Of a stretch of DNA of 15,619 bases, positions 1 to 5,739 are shown in pieces (the stretch's first letter is position 1; each line of letters begins with the position of its first letter). The DNA lies in assembly GCA_964472565.1 (NCBI GenBank), contig CAYYNB010000149.1, positions 1 to 15,619 on the forward strand, in the 5' to 3' direction. The position numbers and the translations under genes were made by a program. This stretch comes from DATAMF01 sp964472565 (GTDB taxonomy: Bacteria; Chloroflexota; Anaerolineae; Aggregatilineales; Aggregatilineaceae). The notes under the pieces are model-generated. The model was not told where the DNA came from and did not search any database. It saw only the letters and a list, made by a program, of their open reading frames with translations.

Positions 1-93
1 AGGGCGTGCCCCTCATTTAAAGTTGGTGATTGGTCTCCAAGGATTAGTGGATGCCGGTTTCAATGCCCCGTAGGGCGTGCCCCTCATTTAAAG
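1..93 (-). CRISPR. Leader-proximal end of a CRISPR array (two repeats, one full spacer)
   Basis: A 37-base repeat occupies 57-93, and the last 22 bases of an identical copy are at 1-22. They enclose a 34-base spacer at 23-56, giving a 71-base period. The repeat begins GTTTCAATGCCCC on the plus strand, so on the minus strand it ends in ATTGAAAC, the usual 3' end of type I and III repeats that becomes the crRNA 5' handle. It can fold through GCCC (65-68) and GGGC (73-76). No further repeat follows 93, so the array continues off the left edge. Polarity indicates transcription leftwards from a leader at the right. Only two copies are visible, but the exact 22-base identity, spacing and adjacent cas6 make this a firm call. 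The outer repeat boundary could be off by a base because the first copy is cut. Confidence 0.9.
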
Positions 94-325
94 GGCAGAT
101 CACCTTCACCCGCTTTTATACCGCTAAATGCCGAAACAGGCCAATTTGATGACGGATTTTTCAGGGTTGCGGGCACAAGTGAAATGGTCGCCAAAACGGT
201 GATCGCGATGACATCCATCCGCCAGAATCATTCGTTTTTTACCCCCTGGATCGCACCAGATCGACCTGGATCGGCAGCCAAGCGCTTGTTGCGGGCCGTA
301 TGTGATTTTGCCGCGAGAAAATAGC
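94..325 (-). promoter_or_regulatory. Putative CRISPR leader between cas6 and the array
   Basis: These 232 bases separate the cas6 stop codon from the first complete repeat and hold no convincing gene. They lie on the side expected for the leader given repeat polarity. A promoter-like pair on the minus strand, TTGGCC (139-144) and TATAAA (115-120) spaced by 18, would start transcription about 15 bases before the repeat. A 9-base direct repeat, CCTGGATCG, occurs at 245-253 and 265-273, exactly 20 bases apart, which could be a protein-binding site. A minus-strand frame from 231 to 124 (35 residues) has no recognisable similarity and is probably chance. The leader role is inferred from position. 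Confidence 0.55.
115..144 (-). promoter_or_regulatory. Candidate promoter for the CRISPR transcript
   Basis: On the minus strand TTGGCC (139-144) and TATAAA (115-120) are separated by 18 bases. The -10 box matches the sigma-70 consensus at five of six positions and the -35 box at three of six. A start about seven bases downstream would lie near 108, roughly 15 bases before the first repeat, as expected for a pre-crRNA promoter. Confidence 0.5.
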
Positions 326-1267
326 TCACTGGCCGTGCAAATGCTCCTGCCGTACCATGCCCATCCCCTGCCCGGTCTGGGAGCCGACACCGCTGTAAAA
401 TGCAAACGCCGCCAGCACATTTACGAGACGGCTGTACTGGTCTTGATGGGCGGTTACATCCTCACAGAGGGCCATGAAAGCGGTGTCCCGATCCCGTTTG
501 AGCCGGGTGTCGGCGCGCTTCTGAAAGTCCGAATTCTGGCGCAGGATGGAATAGGTCACCACACCATAAAACGCCAGCGCCCGTTTTTTAAGTACTTCAA
601 GCTGCGCGCCGTGAACCTGATAATCGGTCACACTCACCAGATACTCGGCGAAACCTTCCAGATGCGCCGTTTCGGGTTGGAATGGCAGCCCCCGCTTCAG
701 CTTCAGCAGGCGTTCATACAGCAGCTTAAACACCAGTGCCGGTTCCGGAAAGGGGCGATACACCCCGACGCTTTTCAAAAAGGTAGGCGTCATAAAATCC
801 AATGTGAGGACTGTTGCAGGCTGTTTGTTCCAGTGGGTATGAATCAACTCGTCTGCGGTCGTCTGTCCGGCCCAATCGTGGTATGACAGCAGCGCCGTTT
901 CCACGCGCACCAGCCACGGTTGTTCATTGACATTCTCGCGGGGCGGAACGTTGATCGTTTGTCCGGTAAAAAGATCGACCATCAACTGGAGGACATCACA
1001 AAGGCGCGCGTCCAGGCCTGTGACCCGAAACCAATAATAGTCACCGCTGCTGTGGAATAAATCGCTCACAGTAAACGGAAGCACCGTATTCATGTTATGA
1101 AGTTCGTCCGCAAGAATTGAATATTGAGAATCGGTTGTGAGGCGGCTCAACTGATGGAGCATCTCAAGAAACAGCTTGTAAGCGGCTCGACCCAAAAACT
1201 GATCAGATGGCAGCCCACGCGGCGTACGGAATACAAAAACGGCGGAACAGAGATCGTAGGTTGACAT
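326..1267 (-). CDS. cas6: CRISPR-associated endoribonuclease Cas6
   Basis: Cas6 cuts the long CRISPR transcript within each repeat to release crRNAs, leaving an 8-base 5' handle. The 313-residue product has the family layout: an N-terminal half with FLGRAAYKLFLEMLHQL (24-40) and LHN..TVLPFTVSDLF (56-71), and a C-terminal glycine-rich loop GVGSQTGQGMGMV (293-305), which in known Cas6 proteins contacts the repeat RNA. H38 and H57 are candidate catalytic histidines by position; I cannot choose between them. The frame is open upstream to 1423, but the ATG at 1267 is preferred: a GGAGGGG ribosome site lies seven bases before it, and the extra 52 residues look like translated noncoding sequence. 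It has its own promoter at 1289-1318. It reads toward the array 232 bases away, whose repeat it probably processes. Base composition is visibly less GC-rich than the phage genes to the right. Confidence 0.93.
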   Translation of the reverse strand: MSTYDLCSAVFVFRTPRGLPSDQFLGRAAYKLFLEMLHQLSRLTTDSQYSILADELHNMNTVLPFTVSDLFHSSGDYYWFRVTGLDARLCDVLQLMVDLFTGQTINVPPRENVNEQPWLVRVETALLSYHDWAGQTTADELIHTHWNKQPATVLTLDFMTPTFLKSVGVYRPFPEPALVFKLLYERLLKLKRGLPFQPETAHLEGFAEYLVSVTDYQVHGAQLEVLKKRALAFYGVVTYSILRQNSDFQKRADTRLKRDRDTAFMALCEDVTAHQDQYSRLVNVLAAFAFYSGVGSQTGQGMGMVRQEHLHGQ

Positions 1268-1274
1268 GAAAATA

Positions 1275-1310
1275 CCCCTCCCGCAGTAAGTATACAAGGA
1301 GGGGATTTTT
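1275..1310. promoter_or_regulatory. Inverted repeat overlapping the cas6 promoter and ribosome site; terminator-like on the plus strand
   Basis: CCCCTCC (1275-1281) and GGAGGGG (1298-1304) are perfect inverted copies around a 16-base loop containing the palindrome GTATAC (1290-1295). On the plus strand the right arm is followed by ATTTTTTCTTTC, so it resembles an intrinsic terminator for any transcript antisense to cas6. On the minus strand the left arm is the cas6 ribosome site. Transcripts starting upstream of 1310 would fold the site into a stem, whereas transcripts from the promoter at 1289-1318 would lack the pairing arm. Which role matters, if any, cannot be told from sequence. Confidence 0.5.
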
Positions 1311-1318
1311 TCTTTCAA
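1289..1318 (-). promoter_or_regulatory. Near-consensus sigma-70 promoter of cas6
   Basis: On the minus strand TTGAAA (1313-1318) and TATACT (1289-1294) are spaced by 18 bases, each matching consensus at five of six positions. A start near 1282-1284 would leave a very short 5' leader of about 15 bases that begins essentially at the GGAGGGG ribosome site. This is the best promoter in the window and gives cas6 expression independent of the phage operon. Confidence 0.7.
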
Positions 1319-1370
1319 GTGCCTCGGCAGCGGATGCGGTCCGTTACAGGGAATGGTCCGCCACAGTGGT

Positions 1371-1546
1371 GGGCGACTCGCCGCTGTGGGCGGCAGTTGG
1401 ACCGCTGCCCGGCACCGCGCCATCCGTCAGTTGCTGCATCTCTTCCAGGACTTGACGCACCCCGGACGGGCATCGAAGCTGTGATACCGTTGGCGCGCTA
1501 ATGCGCGGTTATCTTTCCAGGCATAAGAAATGAAGATATGAGGCAT
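1371..1546 (-). pseudogene. Frameshifted remnant of a TIR-domain protein gene
   Basis: From the ATG at 1546 the frame reads MPHIFISYAWKDNRALARQ, matching the first strand and helix of bacterial TIR domains, whose family pattern is FISY followed by a KD or similar pair. After about 19 residues the similarity stops and the frame closes at a TGA near 1430, giving only 39 residues. In the next frame a plausible protein tail begins (RQVLEEMQQLTDGAVPGSGPT) and runs to a TAA at about 1371-1373. A full TIR domain needs about 130 residues, so a large internal deletion with a frameshift is the simplest reading. Intact TIR proteins act as NAD-cleaving or signalling modules, often in antiviral defence; this one cannot. 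It lies between cas6 and the phage block, with a promoter-like sequence just upstream at 1588-1616. Confidence 0.6.
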
Positions 1547-1587
1547 GGTGCCAATCCGACGCGAATGAGGATGCGCAATATGCTGGT

Positions 1588-1616
1588 AGTATAAGCTATT
1601 ACGTGGCTGTATCCAA
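1588..1616 (-). promoter_or_regulatory. Candidate promoter of the TIR remnant
   Basis: On the minus strand TTGGAT (1611-1616) and TATACT (1588-1593) are 17 bases apart. The -10 box is good (five of six) and the -35 box weak (three of six). It lies about 40 bases upstream of the TIR start and 50-75 bases after the end of the phage operon. Transcription from here would run through the remnant into cas6. Confidence 0.45.
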
Positions 1617-1664
1617 GTCGGCACAAGGCACAGCGAGCCAAACGCAGAGGGGATACGAGTATTT

Positions 1665-3194
1665 TTAGGGCAGCACCCGGCGGAAGTCTGGCAAACACGC
1701 CGTCACATCCGTCCACCGGGTGCCACTCGTGCTCACCAGCGTCCAGATAAAAAAGCCGCGCATCCAGGGCCGCGCCTCATACACCTGCCTTGTATACTCC
1801 AGCCCAGCAGCCATCTGCTCGCAGGTCCAGTGGTCATCCCAACTCCCCGAATAGCCGTCCACATACCCCCATTCGGTCAACCAGATGCCGCCTTCAAAGT
1901 CCGCCAGGCTAAAACTGTGTGCCTGCCGCAGCCGGTTGTCAATCAGCACATCCCGCCCGGCGACCCAGGAGTTGTTTACCCAGCTATCGGCACGCAGCGG
2001 CACCTCCGGCGGCATGTAACCCGGCTGGTGCAGCGCAATGCCGTGATAACGTAGACTGCCATCCGGCCCGATGCCGCAGGGGTGCGCGTTGGCCCAACGC
2101 ATGAACCGCAGGATATCGCCCCAGTCGGCCAGATCGGGGTTGCCCGGCGCAAAGCTGTAGGCCAGGATACATTTACCTTCCTGACCCGCGCGTTCGGCCA
2201 GCCCCAGCATGAGGTCCGTAAACTGCGCGATGCCACCCGGCGCGCTCACCTCATTGACCACTTCGTAATAATCGAAGCCCTCCGGCCAATACGGGCGGAT
2301 GCAGTTGTAGTAACCTTGCGGGTCGGACCAGTAGGGGAAGATCGGGCCGTCACTCATCCCCGTGCAGATGATCAGGGGGCGGTACACGCTGACCGCCTCC
2401 GCTTGTATCGCCTTGAACTGCTGGGCCAGGGGTGCGGAATCGGTCAGCGTTTTGATGGCATCCCAGGCGCTGGCCGTATCCGCGATGGGGTCCCAGCGGC
2501 TGCCGACGAGCACATGCAGCCCGACCAGCGGCGCTTTGACCACCGGCACGGGCGGCTCCAGCCCCTCCGGCCAGCCGGTTACATCGACGCAGATCGCGGA
2601 CTGGCCCTCCACGCCGTAGACCCACCAGGTCGTGGCTTGCCGGATCGCACTCCACCCGCGCGGATGATGTGCCCATAAGTAGGTGTCCGCTTCTCGGACT
2701 TCACTCATCTCAATTACTTCATTCGCGGCCAGTGTGCCGGTTACTTTACTCCCGGACAGGCCCGGTTTGTCTCGGATGTTAATCACCTGGGCGGCTTTGA
2801 CCGAGCAGACTTTCGGCGGACCATAAGTCACGGGCGGCAGCATGGTCACTTCCATCGTCGGCGTCGGGCTGTCGGGCCGTGTGGCTGTCGCGGTTATGGT
2901 TGGGCGAGGTGTATCGATGGGGATCACCGTCGCGGTGGCCGTCGGGAGCGGAATCGTTGTGGGCAGCGCGCTGGTCGGTGTCAGGATAGGATTCATGAGG
3001 TTGAGCCGCATTGTCCGTCCGCCCCCAATGGGCACCTCGAACGAATCCGGGGTAACCGGTGTGCCGCCGCGGGCGATGACATCATAGGCCTGCAGCGGCA
3101 CATCGGACAGGCTGGTGCCGTTCTCGCCCACCGTCGCGCAGGCGGTGAGCAGGACCAGCAGGCCGAGCAGTAGTAAATCCCAGGCGTGTCTCAT
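1665..3194 (-). CDS. Surface lipoprotein with SH3-like domain and glycosidase-like TIM barrel
   Basis: This 509-residue protein starts with a lipoprotein signal: a hydrophobic core (7-16) and lipobox L16-T17-A18-C19. It is therefore expected to be lipid-anchored on the outer face of the membrane. A Thr/Pro-rich linker (about 70-120) leads to a bacterial SH3-like domain (about 128-204; motif VINIRDKPG), a fold often used to bind cell wall. The rest (about 222-509) resembles a glycoside hydrolase TIM barrel of the GH5/GH39 type, with a candidate acid/base glutamate in VVNE (E315) and a candidate nucleophile in LTEWGY (E441), followed by FFIWT. The substrate is unknown; peptidoglycan or surface polysaccharide are possible. 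Its ATG overlaps the stop of the preceding gene (ATGA, 3191-3194). As the last gene of the operon it occupies a lysis-gene position, but a lipid anchor is unusual for an endolysin. Moron-like surface modification or exclusion is an alternative. Confidence 0.8.
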   Translation of the reverse strand: MRHAWDLLLLGLLVLLTACATVGENGTSLSDVPLQAYDVIARGGTPVTPDSFEVPIGGGRTMRLNLMNPILTPTSALPTTIPLPTATATVIPIDTPRPTITATATRPDSPTPTMEVTMLPPVTYGPPKVCSVKAAQVINIRDKPGLSGSKVTGTLAANEVIEMSEVREADTYLWAHHPRGWSAIRQATTWWVYGVEGQSAICVDVTGWPEGLEPPVPVVKAPLVGLHVLVGSRWDPIADTASAWDAIKTLTDSAPLAQQFKAIQAEAVSVYRPLIICTGMSDGPIFPYWSDPQGYYNCIRPYWPEGFDYYEVVNEVSAPGGIAQFTDLMLGLAERAGQEGKCILAYSFAPGNPDLADWGDILRFMRWANAHPCGIGPDGSLRYHGIALHQPGYMPPEVPLRADSWVNNSWVAGRDVLIDNRLRQAHSFSLADFEGGIWLTEWGYVDGYSGSWDDHWTCEQMAAGLEYTRQVYEARPWMRGFFIWTLVSTSGTRWTDVTACLPDFRRVLP

Positions 3195-3640
3195 TGTTTG
3201 CCCGGCATTCCATCGCTGGCGGGCAGCTGGTACGGCACGGTTTCGCCCAGCGGCCCAGCGGCATGTTCGTCGCCCGTCACGGGCTGCAGCGGGGCTGCCT
3301 GACGAGCCGCGCGGCCATCGGTGAGCAGCTTCAGTTCATCGAGCGCCTTACGCACCCCGGCTTCAATCGCGTCGGGCAGCAGTTGAGCGAGAAAGTCGTT
3401 CGGGTCATCGATGAGTGTGGCGGTGGCGGTCACCAGTTCGTTGACCGGCTTGAGCGGCGCGCCGTACTGTGACAGGAAGTCGTCAAAGCGTTTGAAGGCT
3501 TGTTCTAACACGCCCTGAAACGGCTCAATGAAAGCGGCCAGTTCGGACTTACGCGCCTGCTGTGCATAGGCCAGCACTGCCAAAGCGACAACAGCCACGA
3601 GACCCATGCAGATCAGGGCGAGATTAGGGTTGAGTTGCAT
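3191..3640 (-). CDS. Small single-pass membrane protein of the late operon
   Basis: The product is about 149 residues with one N-terminal membrane segment (about 7-26, rich in Leu, Val and Ala), then a mostly helical soluble part with many Ala, Leu and charged residues and a Pro/Gly-rich tail. Two in-frame ATGs are possible: 3649, only one base from GAGGAG, and 3640, ten bases from it. I prefer 3640 because of the spacing. The open frame runs further upstream to 3877, but that part is out-of-frame translation of the coiled-coil gene. It overlaps that gene by 17 bases and the lipoprotein gene by four (ATGA). I recognise no family. Its position between a membrane coiled-coil protein and a lipoprotein suggests a holin- or spanin-like role, which is only a guess. 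Confidence 0.75.
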   Translation of the reverse strand: MQLNPNLALICMGLVAVVALAVLAYAQQARKSELAAFIEPFQGVLEQAFKRFDDFLSQYGAPLKPVNELVTATATLIDDPNDFLAQLLPDAIEAGVRKALDELKLLTDGRAARQAAPLQPVTGDEHAAGPLGETVPYQLPASDGMPGKQ

Positions 3641-4478
3641 TTGATTCATTCTCCTCATTCGATAATTTTTCGGACGATTCAGGTTCTTGGCACGGATCAT
3701 CTTCCATTCGGTTGGCAGTTCGGCTGACCAGCGGACCGGTTCCCTTGCGTTTAATCTCATCGACCTCGGCGCGCAGCTGCGCGACTTCGGCTTCGAGTTT
3801 GCTGCGTTCCGCGACCAGGCTGTCACGCTCGGTTTTGAGGCGTTCGTTTTCGGCCTCCAGCGTCTGGACCCGGTCATTCAGGACGTGGTAGTGGGTCTGT
3901 TCGGTGCGCAGGTCATGCTCTAGCTTCTGGAGGGCCTGGTCCTTTTCCTCGAGGGCGCGGCGCAGCGCCTGGATCGCGGTATCCTTCTCCGCAATCGTGT
4001 GTTCCAGGGTCGCCAACTGCGCGCCCTGCTGCTGGACAGTCCGTTCCAGGGCGGCGATCTGCCCCTGGGCCGCCGCCAGCAGTTGGGTCTGCGCGGTGCT
4101 GGTTTCGAGCGCCACCTGTCTGAACCGTTTGAGTTCGTCGGTCTGAGCAGTGAGCCGCGCTTCGAAGGAGGCGCGTTTGTAACGCTCGGTATCCAGTTCC
4201 TTGCGCACCTCACCCAGCAGGACGGTTAATCCGGTGTTGTTGCGCTGCAGGGCCTGGTTGGTTTCGGTCGAGAGTTTGAGGGCCGCCGCCAGCTGCGCGG
4301 TGGCTTCCGCCGTGTTTTTGTCGGCTTCGGTTGCATCCTTGTGGGCCTCGGCGGTCGTCTCGCGGTCCTGAAAGCGCAAAAAGGCAAAATAGCCAACCGT
4401 GAAGGCAACCGCCAGACTGAAGGCAATCACCAACGGCTCGAAACGATTGAGCAGCGCACTGAGGGTTTCATATTCCAC
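3624..4478 (-). CDS. Membrane-anchored coiled-coil protein
   Basis: The 284-residue product has one N-terminal membrane segment (about 15-34) and then a long, nearly uninterrupted coiled coil (about 40-245) rich in Glu, Lys, Gln, Leu and Ala with heptad-like spacing, for example LEAENERLKTERDSLVAE. The last 40 residues are acidic and probably disordered. The start is a GTG at 4478, supported by a strong AAAGGAGGTGA ribosome site about six bases upstream. It overlaps the end of the glycosyltransferase gene by 11 bases. A coiled coil of about 200 residues could extend some 30 nm from the membrane. The layout resembles an inner-membrane spanin or a structural anchor, but low-complexity coiled coils are poor evidence of homology, so function is unknown. 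Confidence 0.8.
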   Translation of the reverse strand: MEYETLSALLNRFEPLVIAFSLAVAFTVGYFAFLRFQDRETTAEAHKDATEADKNTAEATAQLAAALKLSTETNQALQRNNTGLTVLLGEVRKELDTERYKRASFEARLTAQTDELKRFRQVALETSTAQTQLLAAAQGQIAALERTVQQQGAQLATLEHTIAEKDTAIQALRRALEEKDQALQKLEHDLRTEQTHYHVLNDRVQTLEAENERLKTERDSLVAERSKLEAEVAQLRAEVDEIKRKGTGPLVSRTANRMEDDPCQEPESSEKLSNEENESNATQP

Positions 4479-5514
4479 GTTTCACCTCCTTTCGAGGTTC
4501 CGCAGCGGTCAGGGGCGCACCCTGAAAACCAAGGTGCCAGAGCAGGCCACCCGTGAGCAGCAGCGGGTAGAGTATTTCCAGGGATAAACCCCCCAGCCGC
4601 GCCAGCGGCAGCCAGGTCAGCGGATAGAGGCCGACATACCCCCAGTGGCACTCGACCAGCCACAGCCAGGCGGGGATGAGCAGCACATAGTGGTCGTCGT
4701 TGGCATAGGACGCGAGCAGCAGATTCAGGGCCAGCGCCAGCGCCACCAGACCCCGCGTCACGCCATCCCGCAGCGCCAGATGGGCCAGCAGGGCCACCAG
4801 CACCAGCGCCACCAGGGCGGTACCCCAGCCCAGGACGTCCCACAGCGAACAGATCGCAAAGCCCGGCCAGGGCGGTGTGGAGACGAGGTGCTGGACATAC
4901 CGCAGCGGCCAGGTGGGCCCAATCCAAACAGCAGCCACCGCCACTGAGAGCACCGGGAAACTGCTGACGATCACCCAGTCGCGCCAGGGCCAGTGCCGGA
5001 TCAGGGCAATCGTCAGCAGTAACAGCGGCAGGCTGAGGTTGACGGGTTTTATCAGCATCAACCAGTACGCGGCGGATAAAACAACGGGCCGCTGGTGTTG
5101 AAGCGCCCACATCCCCAGGATGACACCGCCGAGCGCGAAAGCATCAACCTGGCCGCGCAGGACATGGTCCAGGACAAACGCGGTGGAGAGCGCCAGCGCC
5201 ACATAGAGTAAATTCGAGGTGTAGGCGCGGGTGACGGCCAGGAGGGAGATCAGGGTGAAAATCGTTAACGCCGCCTGGCCCGCGCGCAGGGGCAGGCGCG
5301 CCAGCGGGGCGAGCAGCAGCATGGTCCAGGGCGCGTTGTAAAACTCGCCGCCGCGCGCGTCATACAGGCGGGTTTCGCCCCGCCAGAGCCGGTTAGCAAC
5401 CGGGTGGTAGGTCTGAAACCAGTCACTGCCGACCGGCCCGTAGCAGGCCAGCACGACAAACAGGGCGAGTAAAAGGCCGGCAGCCACTAAAACTGAAACA
5501 GATGTCTTTTTCAC
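4468..5514 (-). CDS. GT87-like (DUF2029) membrane glycosyltransferase
   Basis: This 348-residue protein is a multi-pass membrane protein of about nine or ten segments starting at residue 6. The first extracytoplasmic loop carries GSDWFQTY (29-36) followed by a small-residue/Pro pattern LWRGETRLYD...NAPWTMLLLAPLARLP, as in GT-C polyprenol-phosphate-sugar-dependent mannosyltransferases of family GT87. D31 is the expected catalytic acid. Further family-like signs are GQVDAFALGGVILG and LIKPVNLSLPLLLL. Such enzymes transfer sugars outside the membrane to lipids or glycans. The start is GTG at 5514, with GAGGG eight bases upstream. Within a phage late operon the likely job is altering host surface glycans, as in serotype conversion or superinfection exclusion; glycosylating virion proteins is less likely because the active site is outside the cell. 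It ends 11 bases into the next gene. Confidence 0.75.
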   Translation of the reverse strand: MKKTSVSVLVAAGLLLALFVVLACYGPVGSDWFQTYHPVANRLWRGETRLYDARGGEFYNAPWTMLLLAPLARLPLRAGQAALTIFTLISLLAVTRAYTSNLLYVALALSTAFVLDHVLRGQVDAFALGGVILGMWALQHQRPVVLSAAYWLMLIKPVNLSLPLLLLTIALIRHWPWRDWVIVSSFPVLSVAVAAVWIGPTWPLRYVQHLVSTPPWPGFAICSLWDVLGWGTALVALVLVALLAHLALRDGVTRGLVALALALNLLLASYANDDHYVLLIPAWLWLVECHWGYVGLYPLTWLPLARLGGLSLEILYPLLLTGGLLWHLGFQGAPLTAAEPRKEVKRGI

Positions 5515-5538
5515 AGCGTGTTCCCTCGCGGTTGAGGT

Positions 5539-5739
5539 CTACAGCGATTGCACGGCGGGGCCGTACGTCGTCGTGGATTCCGGCTGCGGCGCCAACTCGA
5601 CCAGCAGCACGAGGTCCGTGATTATCCGGCGGGTGGCCGGCACATACTCGACCAGCACCGGCAGCGCGGTGACGGCGCGCCGGGATTCCGGGACATACTC
5701 CACCGTAAGCAGGGTGGTGGTCACTCGCTGGTCGCTCAT
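5539..5739 (-). CDS. Small repeat protein of the tail operon
   Basis: The 66-residue product is built from three imperfect units of 16-18 residues with the pattern R-x-(V/I)-T-x-L-x-x-L-V-E-(Y/L)-x-P, for example RAVTALPVLVEYVP and RIITDLVLLVELAP. Alternating hydrophobic residues suggest short beta strands. Similar short proteins of repeated R-V-T-x-x-x-V-E-V-L-type units occur beside fibre genes in many environmental phages as I recall them, generally without a known role. The ATG overlaps the stop of the lectin-like gene (ATGA, 5736-5739), so translation is probably coupled. A minor virion or fibre-associated role fits the position. Confidence 0.7.
   Translation of the reverse strand: MSDQRVTTTLLTVEYVPESRRAVTALPVLVEYVPATRRIITDLVLLVELAPQPESTTTYGPAVQSL

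Larger units (their letters stand above)
1268..1664. other. Junction between the phage operon and the CRISPR unit
   Basis: This 397-base stretch has no intact gene. It contains the TIR remnant, two promoter-like sequences and the inverted repeat before cas6. I see no tRNA gene and no convincing intrinsic terminator for the phage operon, whose last stop codon is at 1665-1667. Composition changes here from the GC-rich phage genes to the more AT-rich CRISPR side, so a prophage boundary, if there is one, is most likely within about 1,370-1,665. No attachment site can be named because the other end is outside the window. Confidence 0.5.

Noticed and set aside
124..231. 35-residue minus-strand frame between cas6 and the array
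   Set aside because: It is too short, has no similarity that I recognise, and lies in the expected leader.
302..886. Plus-strand open frame of 194 codons
   Set aside because: It lies antisense to cas6, has no recognisable domain and lacks a convincing ribosome site.
326..1423. Longer cas6 starting at 1423 (365 residues)
   Set aside because: The extra 52 residues show no Cas6 features and run through the promoter and inverted repeat. The ATG at 1267 has a strong ribosome site at proper spacing and starts the family-like sequence.
1625..1680. Possible terminator or attachment site just after the lipoprotein gene
   Set aside because: GGGTGCTGCCC can form only a three-pair stem and is not followed by a U run on the coding strand; no tRNA end or duplicated core can be seen with one border only.
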